Shown piece by piece: positions 23,891 to 32,696 of a stretch of DNA of 64,000 bases. A program made the position numbers and the translations under genes. This DNA is from Gemmatimonadota bacterium (GTDB lineage Bacteria; Gemmatimonadota; Gemmatimonadetes; Longimicrobiales; Gaopeijiaceae). Within the stretch, counting starts at the first letter, position 1. Each line of letters opens with the position of its first letter. The notes beneath the pieces are model-generated. The model made no database searches and was not told the DNA's origin. It was given only the letters and a program-made list of their open reading frames with translations. The stretch spans positions 1-64,000 of the forward strand of contig JAJDYN010000035.1 in assembly GCA_022825135.1 (NCBI GenBank), read 5' to 3'.

Positions 23891-26416
23891 ATGAATCGAC
23901 GCGCAACTCGGGCTCGGGGTGTCGTTCCGGCGGCTGGCCGACCGGCCGGGCTCCTTCTGGCTTTGGCGCTGGCGCCGGCGCTGGTATCCGCCCAATGGAC
24001 CAACCGCTACCCGAGAGTGGAAGGCTACGGCCACCAGATCTATCTGGAAGGCTACGAGATGCCCACCCTCACCAGCGGTCCCATCGACCCCGCGGCTTCC
24101 CCGGACGGGACGCGCCTTGCCTTCGCGTCGCACGGCTGGATCTGGGTGATGGACCTGGTGGACGGCGGCGCGCGCCGGCTGACCTCGGGCGGGGCGATGG
24201 ACGCGCGCCCGGCCTGGTCGCCGGACGGGGCCCGCATCGCGTTCGTGCGCGACGACACGCGCGACACCTGGATCGTGGTGGCGGATGTCGCGACGGGCGC
24301 GGAGGTGTTGACCGAGAACACCCCCGCGATCGAGCTCGACCCGGCCTTCTCGGCCGATGGCTCCCGGCTTTATTTCGCGTCCGCTTCGGCAGGCACCATC
24401 GACCTGTGGGCGCTCGAGCTCGCGAGCGGGGAGAGGGTCCGGATCACCGACGTCCGGGGGATCGAGCTGAAACCGCAGCCCGGCGCGGAGGCCCTCGTGT
24501 ACCTGGCCAAGGGCGGCGGCGGTGGCGACCGGGTGCTGGTGCGCGAACTGGACGCCGCCGGGTCTCCGGCGGGTCCCGGGCCGCGCACGCTGCTCGAGGG
24601 CAGCATCGCCTCCATGGCGCGCCCGGCGCTCAGTCCCGACGGGTCGACGGTGGCGGTGAACTGGCCCACACAGGCGGGGTGGGAGCTGCGGCTGGTGAAC
24701 GTGGACAACCCGGCGGGGTCGATCCTGCTGGTCGGGCCTCCGGACACGGGGGGCGGCACCCCGCTCACCCCGGCGTGGAGCATGCCCGGCGGGGAGTGGG
24801 TGTACTTCTCGCGCGGGGACGGCAACCGGCCGATGCGCCTCTACCGGGTGCCCGCCGCGGGCGGGCCGGCCGAGGAGGTGGTGGTGCGCACCTGGGACTG
24901 GGGGGTCGGGACGGGCACGCTGCGGGTGCGCACCACCCTGGAGGAAGGAGGCCCGCCCGCGGCCGCCCGCCTGGACGTGGTGGACGCCGCCGGCCACCCC
25001 GCCGTCCCGGCCGGCACCCGGCCCTGGTTCGACGGCCAGAGCGGGCGGGTGTACGCGTACTCGACCGGGATCGCCGAGTACACGGTGCCGGCCGGCAGCG
25101 CCACCGTGGCGGCCGTGCAGGGGCTCGCGACCCCCGAGGTCGCCCGCACGGTCGAGGTCGCGGCCGGCCGGACCACCGAGGTGGAGGTGACGCTCGCCCC
25201 CGTCTGGGACGCGCGCGCCGCGGGATGGGTGTCGGGGGAGCACCACTTCCACCTGAACTACGGGGGCCCCTACGATCTGGCCCCGGCCGACCTGGTGCCC
25301 ATGATGCGGGGCGAGGCGCTCGACGTCGCCACCCCGCTGCTGGCCAACCTGCACAACCGCTTCGAGGACCAGGACCTGTGGGGCTGGGAGCGGGCGGGTG
25401 AGGGCCCGCTCATCCGCTTCGGCCAGGAGGTGCGCTCCCACTTTCTCGGCCACGTGGGGCTGATCGGCATCGGCGACTTCTTCTGGCCGTGGGTGTGGGG
25501 CCCCGGCTACCAGGTCTACGGCACCGACGACCGCGAAAACGCGGAGGCGCTGGGCCACGCCCGCTCGCGGGGCGGCTTCGGGTACTACGTGCATCCGGTG
25601 AACGCGCGCACCGCCGAGCGCGCCGAGCCGTGGTCGGAAGTTCCCTTCGAGGACCTGGCCCCCGGCGTGCCCGTCGAACTGGTGGCGGACGCGGTTCTCG
25701 GCGACCTGGACGCGCTGGAGGTGGTCTGCCTGTGGAGCGACGAAACCACCACCACCCAGGTGTGGCACCGCTTCCTCAACCTGGGCATTCCGGTGGCGCC
25801 CAGCGCCGGCACCGACGTGATGAACAACTTCTTCCGCACCATGGCGGTGGGGACCACGAGGGTATACGCGATGACCGGCGGCCAGCTCAACTGGCCGGCG
25901 TACATGGCCGCGCTCAGCCAGGGGCGCACCTTCGTCACGAACGGTCCCTTCGTGGACTTCCGGCTGGAAGGGGCGGGGCCGGGCGGGGTGGTGGCATCCG
26001 GATCCGCCTCCTGGACGCTCGACCTGAGTTCGGCGGGTTCCGTAGAGCGCGTGGAGGTGCTCGTAAACGGAGAGGTGGCATGGCAATCCGACGGTCTCGC
26101 CGGGCCGGGCGCGCGGCGCTACGAAGGAACGCTCGACCTTCCCGAAGGCGGGTGGGTCGCGGTCCGCGCGGTGGGCGGCAACACGGAATGGCCGTCGATG
26201 GCCAGCTACCCGTTCGCCCACACCGCCCCGATCTGGATCGGCGAAGTCGGGAGTACGGAGCCGGGGGCCAGAATGCGCGCCGCCCGCGAACTGGCGGAGG
26301 TGTTGCGCGTCGCGCGAAACCGCCTTGTCATCGGCTACGGAGACGCCGATATCCCGAACCTGCTGGGCCGCTTCGACCGGGCCAGGACGCAACTGGAAGA
26401 GTGGGCGCGCCCCTAG
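23891..26416 (+). CDS. Exported PD40 beta-propeller and CehA/McbA-type metallohydrolase
   Basis: An 841-residue secreted protein. A signal peptide (about 1-34, LALALAPALVSAQ) is followed by TolB/PD40 propeller repeats (roughly 55-320; units such as AWSPDGARIAFVRDD) and a small beta domain. A CehA/McbA family PHP-type metal-dependent hydrolase starts near residue 440, with the metal motif H451-H-x-H454 in GEHHFHLNYGG; later LANLHNRFEDQD and SAGTDVMNN fit the metal site. CehA members hydrolyse aryl carbamates and related esters, but the natural substrates of this large exported branch are unknown. A TonB receptor gene follows after 150 bases on the same strand. Confidence 0.85.
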   Translation: MNRRATRARGVVPAAGRPAGLLLALALAPALVSAQWTNRYPRVEGYGHQIYLEGYEMPTLTSGPIDPAASPDGTRLAFASHGWIWVMDLVDGGARRLTSGGAMDARPAWSPDGARIAFVRDDTRDTWIVVADVATGAEVLTENTPAIELDPAFSADGSRLYFASASAGTIDLWALELASGERVRITDVRGIELKPQPGAEALVYLAKGGGGGDRVLVRELDAAGSPAGPGPRTLLEGSIASMARPALSPDGSTVAVNWPTQAGWELRLVNVDNPAGSILLVGPPDTGGGTPLTPAWSMPGGEWVYFSRGDGNRPMRLYRVPAAGGPAEEVVVRTWDWGVGTGTLRVRTTLEEGGPPAAARLDVVDAAGHPAVPAGTRPWFDGQSGRVYAYSTGIAEYTVPAGSATVAAVQGLATPEVARTVEVAAGRTTEVEVTLAPVWDARAAGWVSGEHHFHLNYGGPYDLAPADLVPMMRGEALDVATPLLANLHNRFEDQDLWGWERAGEGPLIRFGQEVRSHFLGHVGLIGIGDFFWPWVWGPGYQVYGTDDRENAEALGHARSRGGFGYYVHPVNARTAERAEPWSEVPFEDLAPGVPVELVADAVLGDLDALEVVCLWSDETTTTQVWHRFLNLGIPVAPSAGTDVMNNFFRTMAVGTTRVYAMTGGQLNWPAYMAALSQGRTFVTNGPFVDFRLEGAGPGGVVASGSASWTLDLSSAGSVERVEVLVNGEVAWQSDGLAGPGARRYEGTLDLPEGGWVAVRAVGGNTEWPSMASYPFAHTAPIWIGEVGSTEPGARMRAARELAEVLRVARNRLVIGYGDADIPNLLGRFDRARTQLEEWARP

Positions 26417-26565
26417 CAGCCCGGACAGGCGACAGGTTACTTTGCCCCTCCTCGGAAGGGCTCGATTCACGTCGGAAACGACTGTACTTGCGACAATATC
26501 CGTCACAGCAACGACAAATCCGTTCTTCCGGACGCCATTTGGCATCCGCATGGGAGGAGAGTTCG

Positions 26566-29304
26566 ATGAAGGCGATCAGCACGAGGTCTCAGCGGTGGTT
26601 CCCCTGGATGTTCGTCGCCCTGGGAACTCTCTTCAGCGCCCCTCTCGCCGCCCAGCAGGGGACCCTCTCCGGGCGTGTGACGGACGCGGAGGCGGGGACG
26701 CCGGTGTCGGGCGCGACCATCGAGATCGTGGGGCAGATGCTGGGCGCAACCGGGGCCGAGGGTGACTTCTCCGCATCGGTTCCCGCCGGCGCCTATTCGG
26801 TGATCGTGACCCTGATCGGCTACGAAACCACCCGCCTGGACGGGATCGCGGTGGACGCGGGTTCGACGACGGAGATCGAGATCCCGATTCGCTCGCGGGC
26901 CCTGATCCTCAACCCGGTCGTGGTCACCGCGTCACGCCGTCAGGAGAAGGCGCTCGACGCTCCCGCGTCGGTTGCGACGGTTTCCGAGGCGGAAGTCGCG
27001 AGGGTCGCGGCGGTCACCGTGGCCGAGCACGTCAAGACGCTTCCCGGGGTGGATGCGGTCCAGACGGGCATCGCCCAGGGGACCGTGGTGGCGCGCGGCT
27101 TCAACAACGTCTTCTCCGGAAGCCTGCTGACGATCATCGACAACCGCTACGCGCGCGTTCCGTCGCTCCGGTTCAACGCATACCAGATGTTTCCGACGAC
27201 CGACCTGGATATCGACCGGATCGAAGTCTCGCTGGGCCCCGGGGCGGCGCTCTACGGACCCAACGCCTCGAACGGCGTGATGCACATCATCACGTCCTCG
27301 CCGATCGACCGGCAGGGCACCACGATCTCGCTGGCGGGCGGCGAGCGCTCGCTCTTCCACGGCCAGTTCCGGTCCGCCCACTCTCCGTCGGAGAACTTCG
27401 GGCTGAAGATCTCCGGCCAGTACCAGCGCGGGAACGACTGGGAATACGACGATCCCGGCGAGGCACAGGCCCGCATGGGCGCATGCGGCATGATCTGCAC
27501 CCGGGACTACGACTCGGAGCGATACTCCGCCAACGCCCGCCTCGACTTCCGGTTCGACGACGACGGGTCGTTCATCGTGAACGGCGGCACCAGCACCCTT
27601 GCCAAGGGTGTCGACATGACGGGCATCGGGGCCTTTCAGGTGAAGAACTGGACGTACAACTTCGCGCAGGCCCGCCTGTCGAAGGGCCGGCTCTTCGCGC
27701 AGGCCTTCCTCAACATGACCGATTCCGGGGGCGATCTCAACGCGCCGGTCCAGGACGGAACCTTCGGCCTCCGCACCGGCGCGGCGGTCGTGGACCAGTC
27801 GCGCACCATGGCGGCCCAGATCCAGCACGGCTTCGACCTGGGCTCCCGGCAGAGCTTCACCTACGGCGTCGACTGGCAGCGGACCGATCCGCGCACCGGC
27901 GGGACGATCTTCGGGCGGAACGAAGACGACGACATGATCTCCGAAGTCGGCACCTATCTGCACTCGGAGACGTCGCTGAGCGACCGGATCGACCTCGTCA
28001 CGGCGATCCGGCTGGACGATCACAACCGGCTTGCCGACGTGAACCTGTCCCCCCGCGCGGCGCTCGTGGTCCGGCCGGCCGACAACCAGAACTTCCGCTT
28101 CACCTACAACCGGGCGTTTGCGACCCCGACCACCACCAACCTCTTCCTGGACATCATCGCGGCGCAGATTCCACTCGATCCACTGCCCCTCGCCTACAAC
28201 ATACGCGCGCTTGGGGTGCCCTCCGGCGGCTTCACCTTCAGCGCCCAGTGCCCCGGCGGGCTCATGTCGTACTGCATGCGCTCGCCCTTCGCGCCGGGGC
28301 AGGCCCTTCCGGCGAACGCCGCGGCGCTGTGGCCAGGACTCCTCGAGATGCTGCCCGCGCTTCTCAGCCCCGGTTTCCAGCCCTTCGCCGACATCCTGAA
28401 GAATCTTCTGCAGAATCCCGGCGCGGCGCCGGGTGATCCCGCGATCGGCACCGTGCTGCGCCGGCTGAACCAGGCGGCCATCGATCCGGCGGATGCGTTC
28501 CCGCTCGACGGCTCGCCGGCTGAGACCATCACCGATCTCACCTCGACCATCAACAACACCTACGAAATCGGGTACAAGGGCCTGATCGACGACCGCGTAC
28601 TACTGGCCGCCGACGTGTACTTCAGCCGGGTGGAGAACTTCGTCGGCCCGCTCCGCGTCGTGACCCCGAACGTCTTCTTCGATCCCGAGAGCACCACTGC
28701 CTTCGTCGTCCACCGCCTGACACCGCTCATCCAGGCCGGTGTGGTGACCATGGAGCAGATCCGGCCGATCGTCGAGGGAGTGGCCCAGCTCCCCCTCGGC
28801 ACCGTGGTGCCCGACCAGGTCGACAGCCCCGACCTCCTCGTCACCTATCGCAACTTCGGCGAGGTCGACTTCTGGGGAGCGGACCTGTCCGCGCAGGTCA
28901 TCGCGTCGGACCGGGTGCGGATCAACGCGAGCTACTCCTTCCAGAGCGACGAGTGCTTCGACTTCAACAACGACGGCAACTGCACCAGTTCGGACGACAT
29001 CGCGCTCAACGCTCCCAATCACAAGGGGTCGGTGGGGTTCACCTTCGACGACCGCGCCACCGGATTCTCGTTCGGGGGGCGGATGCGGATGACCACGGCG
29101 TTTCCGATGAACTCCGGCGTCTACGTCGGCGACGTGGACGGCTACAGCGTGCTGGACGCCTCGGTCGGATACCGGCTCCCGTTCCAGCCGAGCACGCATG
29201 TCTCGCTGACCGCGAACAACATCCTGAACAACCTGCACCGGGAGTTCGTGGGTGCGCCGGAGATCGGGAGAATGCTGCTGGCGCGGGTGAGGTACGACTT
29301 CTGA
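26566..29304 (+). CDS. TonB-dependent outer-membrane receptor
   Basis: The 912-residue protein has a signal peptide (ending PLAAQ), a carboxypeptidase-regulatory-like beta domain (about 32-110, GTLSGRVTDAEAGTPVSG), a plug (about 120-235; ALDAPASVATVSEAEV, LGPGAALYGPNASNGVMHI) and a 22-strand barrel ending in a terminal aromatic (RYDF). It imports large or scarce ligands such as siderophores, cobalamin or glycans with TonB energy; the ligand cannot be inferred. An aliphatic, proline-rich loop lies around residues 540-640. The ATG at 26566 has GGAGGAGAG 5 bases upstream. It may serve the exported hydrolase upstream. Confidence 0.92.
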   Translation: MKAISTRSQRWFPWMFVALGTLFSAPLAAQQGTLSGRVTDAEAGTPVSGATIEIVGQMLGATGAEGDFSASVPAGAYSVIVTLIGYETTRLDGIAVDAGSTTEIEIPIRSRALILNPVVVTASRRQEKALDAPASVATVSEAEVARVAAVTVAEHVKTLPGVDAVQTGIAQGTVVARGFNNVFSGSLLTIIDNRYARVPSLRFNAYQMFPTTDLDIDRIEVSLGPGAALYGPNASNGVMHIITSSPIDRQGTTISLAGGERSLFHGQFRSAHSPSENFGLKISGQYQRGNDWEYDDPGEAQARMGACGMICTRDYDSERYSANARLDFRFDDDGSFIVNGGTSTLAKGVDMTGIGAFQVKNWTYNFAQARLSKGRLFAQAFLNMTDSGGDLNAPVQDGTFGLRTGAAVVDQSRTMAAQIQHGFDLGSRQSFTYGVDWQRTDPRTGGTIFGRNEDDDMISEVGTYLHSETSLSDRIDLVTAIRLDDHNRLADVNLSPRAALVVRPADNQNFRFTYNRAFATPTTTNLFLDIIAAQIPLDPLPLAYNIRALGVPSGGFTFSAQCPGGLMSYCMRSPFAPGQALPANAAALWPGLLEMLPALLSPGFQPFADILKNLLQNPGAAPGDPAIGTVLRRLNQAAIDPADAFPLDGSPAETITDLTSTINNTYEIGYKGLIDDRVLLAADVYFSRVENFVGPLRVVTPNVFFDPESTTAFVVHRLTPLIQAGVVTMEQIRPIVEGVAQLPLGTVVPDQVDSPDLLVTYRNFGEVDFWGADLSAQVIASDRVRINASYSFQSDECFDFNNDGNCTSSDDIALNAPNHKGSVGFTFDDRATGFSFGGRMRMTTAFPMNSGVYVGDVDGYSVLDASVGYRLPFQPSTHVSLTANNILNNLHREFVGAPEIGRMLLARVRYDF

Positions 29305-29338
29305 GGACGCGCCGGCCAGCGGGCGAATCCCGGCAGAG

Positions 29339-29986
29339 TCAGTCCAGCGGCGTCACCTCGAGCCGCGAGATGTGCAGGTTGAGCATGTGGTTGACGCGGA
29401 AGCCGTAGATCCCGTCCATCGCGACTTCGGCGCGCGGCAGGACGGCCACCTGGGCATCGTTGACGAAAAACCGCACTTCGTCCGCGTCCGCCTCGGCGGC
29501 GAGGATGTTTTTCGCCGTGGTCCCGTCGCCGCGGTCCGCCCAGCCCAGAATGGCTTCGTGGCCGGTCCAGGGGAGGACCGTGGGCGCGTCGGCGCCCTCG
29601 CGCCGCTTGACGATGAACTCGCCCCCGTCGCGGATGAGGAAGTAGGTGTACTCGATGTCGGCGCCGTCCAGGCCGAGTCCGCCGGTGAAGAAGCCGAACG
29701 CCTCGCGCATCATCCCGTGGGGTTCGAAGAGGAAGACCTCCATCTCGATGCGGTATTCGCCCGACGCTTCCATCTCCGGATCCCAGTAGATCGCGGCGGG
29801 GCCCGAGGTCACGTGCCACCCGGGCGGCATCGACACGAACATCTCCAGCTGGTCCTCCGAGGCGCCGGGCTCGTCGAAGCGGACCTGCCAGTCCTCCGGT
29901 CGCTCGAAGTCCTGGGCGGCGAGGGCGGGGGCGGTGAAGGATGATGCGAGGGCGAGGAGCGGGATCAGGAGGACGGGTCTCGTCAT
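29339..29986 (-). CDS. Exported protein, concanavalin/LamG-like beta-sandwich suspected
   Basis: A 215-residue protein with a signal peptide (TRPVLLIPLLALASSFTAPALA). The mature part is beta-rich with segments such as YRIEMEVFLFEPHGM and DEVRFFVNDAQVAVLP that resemble a concanavalin-type beta sandwich (as in DUF1080/LamG-like domains), but the match is only by eye. It is convergent with the TonB receptor gene, 35 bases away. Function unknown. Confidence 0.7.
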   Translation of the reverse strand: MTRPVLLIPLLALASSFTAPALAAQDFERPEDWQVRFDEPGASEDQLEMFVSMPPGWHVTSGPAAIYWDPEMEASGEYRIEMEVFLFEPHGMMREAFGFFTGGLGLDGADIEYTYFLIRDGGEFIVKRREGADAPTVLPWTGHEAILGWADRGDGTTAKNILAAEADADEVRFFVNDAQVAVLPRAEVAMDGIYGFRVNHMLNLHISRLEVTPLD

Positions 29987-30182
29987 GGTGTCGCTGGCCT
30001 GTGACAGGGGATTGATGCGGCGCAGGAAGATCTGCGAAAGTGTCCCTGAAGGTCAATCGTCGCCGCGCCCGCCGCCGCCGGTGACGATGTCGGGGATCCC
30101 GGACGTTTCACGAGGCGAGCGCCGGGCATATGTTGTCTCAAACCCCGCTCGCCGGGGCATGACCTGCAACACGGAGGATGAG

Positions 30183-30653
30183 ATGCGACTTCGCAACGTA
30201 TGGCTCTCGGGAACGGCGATTCTGGCGGGACTCGCATTCTCTTCGGGGGCCGAAGCCCAGGGCGAGGAACGTTACGGCGCCTGGCTGATGGATTCGGACC
30301 GGCCCCCGCCGGCCTCCAACGTCATGACCTACGAGCCCTATGGCGATGGCGGCATGCGCATCACGGTCGCGAGCACGAACGCGCGCGGCGAGAGTTCAGA
30401 ATGGGGATACGTGACTCTGTTCGACGGCGTGTTCCGCGCGGTGGAGGGGCAGGAGAACGCCGAGACCGCGGTCGAGGTCGTGGACGAGCGCAGCACGCGC
30501 ATCCTGAACAGCCGGGGCGGCAGGGTCTACCAGGTCATCATCAACACCCTCTCCGAGGACGGCAACACGATTCAGAACGAGTACGTGCGCCTCGACGAGG
30601 AGGGGAAGATCACCGGGGTCGGGCACGCGACGTACCGGCGCATCATGGATTAG
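30183..30653 (+). CDS. Small exported protein of unknown function
   Basis: A 156-residue protein with a signal peptide (MRLRNVWLSGTAILAGLAFSSGAEA). The mature part is mostly beta (MRITVASTNARGESSEW, RTRIL-type strands) and ends GHATYRRIMD. ATG 30183 is preceded by GGAGGATGAG. I do not recognise a family. It is convergent with the RidA-like gene, 45 bases away. Confidence 0.7.
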   Translation: MRLRNVWLSGTAILAGLAFSSGAEAQGEERYGAWLMDSDRPPPASNVMTYEPYGDGGMRITVASTNARGESSEWGYVTLFDGVFRAVEGQENAETAVEVVDERSTRILNSRGGRVYQVIINTLSEDGNTIQNEYVRLDEEGKITGVGHATYRRIMD

Positions 30654-30698
30654 CCGGGGAGCCGCTGGACGCGGGAAGGTCGAGCACCTCGCCGGTTC

Positions 30699-31259
30699 CT
30701 ACGGGTCGCCCTCCGGGACCGCCGCGATGCACTCCACCTCGACGCGCGCGTCGAACGCCAGCCCGGCCGCGGCCAGGGCGGACCGGGCGGGCGGATCCTC
30801 GGGGAAGTACTCCAGGTAGACCTCGTTGAAGGTGGCGTAGTCGGCCATGTCGGCGAGGAAGACGGTGCACTTGACCACGTCCTCCCACCCCGCCCCGGCT
30901 GCCTCCAGCACGGCCGCGAGGTTGTCCATGGTCTGACGGGTCTCCGGGATGATGCCGCCTTCGGCCAGCGTGGGCGGGGACACGCCCGGGAGCGCCCCGA
31001 TCGCACCCGACAGGAAGATCAGGTCGCCGCTCCGCACCGCGGACGAGAACACCGGCAGCCGGGCCACCCCCTCGGGCTGGATGATCTCCTTGCGCGGCGC
31101 GGGTTCGGCCGCGGCCCGGCCGGCATCCGCGTCCGGCGACCCGGCCGGCGCGCACCCGACCGCAAGCGCGCCCAGCATGCATGCGGCGCCCCGCCACGAC
31201 CGCCGCTTCCCCACCGCACGCGCCACGCGCGCGACCTGGGCCCCGGTTTCCACCCGCAT
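30699..31259 (-). CDS. RidA/YjgF-family protein with lipoprotein-like leader
   Basis: The C-terminal 130 residues are a RidA domain: LPVFSSAVRSGDLIFLSG, ETRQTMDNLAAVLEAAG, VVKCTVFLADM, and ARSALAAAGLAFDARVEVEC with the conserved arginine. RidA proteins hydrolyse reactive enamines or imines, normally in the cytosol. Here a leader of about 40 residues carries a basic start and a lipobox (LGALAVGC), suggesting an exported lipoprotein. The start is ATG 31259 or GTG 31265, which overlaps the stop of the serine hydrolase gene, so they form a two-gene operon. Confidence 0.82.
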   Translation of the reverse strand: MRVETGAQVARVARAVGKRRSWRGAACMLGALAVGCAPAGSPDADAGRAAAEPAPRKEIIQPEGVARLPVFSSAVRSGDLIFLSGAIGALPGVSPPTLAEGGIIPETRQTMDNLAAVLEAAGAGWEDVVKCTVFLADMADYATFNEVYLEYFPEDPPARSALAAAGLAFDARVEVECIAAVPEGDP

Positions 31260-31261
31260 CC

Positions 31262-32383
31262 TCACCCGCTCCACGGCCACTCCTCCATCTCGATGCCCTT
31301 CGCCGCGAAGAGCAGTTCGAGCGCCCGCTCCCACGACTCCCAGCTGGTGGTCCGGCCGTACACCGAGTTGGTCTTGTGCGCCACCACCAGGTCGAGGGCG
31401 GGGAACACCGTGATCCACTGGCCGACCGCGCCGCGCCCGGTGTAGGCCCCCGCGAACGGACCGGCGGCGCGCGGACCATCCCACACCCACCACATGTAGC
31501 CGTAGCCGAAGTAGCCGTCCCGGCGCCGCTCCGGGTTCATCTCCTCGAGCGGGGTTACGACGCTCACGATGCGCCGCGCCCACTCGCGCGAGATGATCTG
31601 CTCCCCGTCCCACGATCCCTCGTTGAGCATCAGGTGCCCGATGCGCGCCATGTCGCGGGTTGAAAGCCAGAAGTGGTACGCCGGATTGCGCGAGATGGAA
31701 AGATTGCCGGACTTGCGGTGCATGGAGCGGTCCCAGTCCTGGAACCGGAGGGGAATCGCCAGCTGCGCCTGGGCTTCGTCGTAGAGATCGCGGCCCGTGA
31801 GCTGCTCGAAGACGGCCCCCGCGGCGTTGAAGTCCCAGTTGCTGTAGAGCATGTAGGTGCCCGGCTCCTGCGACCCGCGCGGCGGCGCCTCGGAGAGATT
31901 GTCGCCGCCGTTGGAGGCGGGGTGGTAGACGCCCGAGCGCGCGGTGACGAGGTGGTCCACCGTGGCGCCCAGCTCGATGGGGAGCAGCCCGCCGATGTCG
32001 TCCACGCCCAGATCGGCCATGGTGGCGTTCAGGTCGATGGTGCCGTTTTCGACCCAGTAGCCGTACAGCATCGCCAGGATGCTCTTGCGCACCGAGGCCA
32101 GATACGACAACTCCTCGATGTCGCCGTACTGGAAGACGATGCGGCCCCGGTCCGCCACCACGATGCCGGTGGAGTTGGCGCTGTCGCGCACGAAGTCGCG
32201 CACCAGCCCGAGCGCGTCGGCATCCCAGCCGAAACCGGCCAGTCCCTCCCGGGGAACGATCTCCCACTCCTCCCCCGGGAAGACGCAGGTCGGGCAATCG
32301 GTGCGCGACTCGAGCGCGAAGAGCAGTCCTGCGGGGGCCATCAGGACCCACGCAACGAAAAACGGTGCGAGGAAGCGTCTCAT
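31262..32383 (-). CDS. Exported serine hydrolase, class C beta-lactamase fold
   Basis: A 373-residue protein with an N-terminal signal/anchor (MRRFLAPFFVAWVLMAPAGLL). The beta-lactamase-related catalytic motifs are S-x-x-K (LASVRKSILAML) and Y-x-N (LYSNWDFNAAGAV). The family covers DD-peptidases, esterases and amide hydrolases; the specific substrate is unknown. The ATG at 32383 overlaps, on the opposite strand, the ATG of the DUF167 gene. It is coupled to the downstream exported RidA gene. Confidence 0.85.
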   Translation of the reverse strand: MRRFLAPFFVAWVLMAPAGLLFALESRTDCPTCVFPGEEWEIVPREGLAGFGWDADALGLVRDFVRDSANSTGIVVADRGRIVFQYGDIEELSYLASVRKSILAMLYGYWVENGTIDLNATMADLGVDDIGGLLPIELGATVDHLVTARSGVYHPASNGGDNLSEAPPRGSQEPGTYMLYSNWDFNAAGAVFEQLTGRDLYDEAQAQLAIPLRFQDWDRSMHRKSGNLSISRNPAYHFWLSTRDMARIGHLMLNEGSWDGEQIISREWARRIVSVVTPLEEMNPERRRDGYFGYGYMWWVWDGPRAAGPFAGAYTGRGAVGQWITVFPALDLVVAHKTNSVYGRTTSWESWERALELLFAAKGIEMEEWPWSG

Positions 32384-32663
32384 GGCGGTTCTCACGGTGA
32401 AGGTGGCTCCCGGGGCCCGGAAGGACGAAATCACGGGCTGGATGGAGGATACGCTGAAGCTGCGCGTCGCGGCGCCCCCGGAAAAAGGCAGGGCCAACGC
32501 GGCCGTAGTGGCGTTGCTGGCGCGCACGTTCTCGACGCGCAGGGACCGGATCGTCATCGTGGCCGGGGCCGGGTCGCGGCGCAAGCGGGTCCGGATCGAG
32601 GGCCTGTCGCCGGAAGATGCGCGCGAGCGGATTCGCGCAACCCTGGACAAGCGAGCTCGATGA
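32382..32663 (+). CDS. DUF167 (YggU-like) protein
   Basis: A 93-residue protein of the DUF167 family: VKVAPGARKDEI near the start, LRVAAPPEKGRANAAVVALLA in the middle (the family's hallmark) and a basic C-terminal strand. Function unknown; homologues are widespread. The ATG at 32382 is preceded by GAGGAAG about 7 bases away. It starts inside the initiation codon of the divergent serine hydrolase gene. Confidence 0.88.
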   Translation: MAVLTVKVAPGARKDEITGWMEDTLKLRVAAPPEKGRANAAVVALLARTFSTRRDRIVIVAGAGSRRKRVRIEGLSPEDARERIRATLDKRAR

Positions 32664-32696
32664 GCGGCTGTCTCCAACGCCCGGGGATCGCCGTGG

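Noticed and set aside
23756-26551. A 931-codon minus-strand frame opposite the PD40-CehA gene
   Set aside because: The plus-strand protein has a signal peptide and clear domains; the antisense product is low-complexity.
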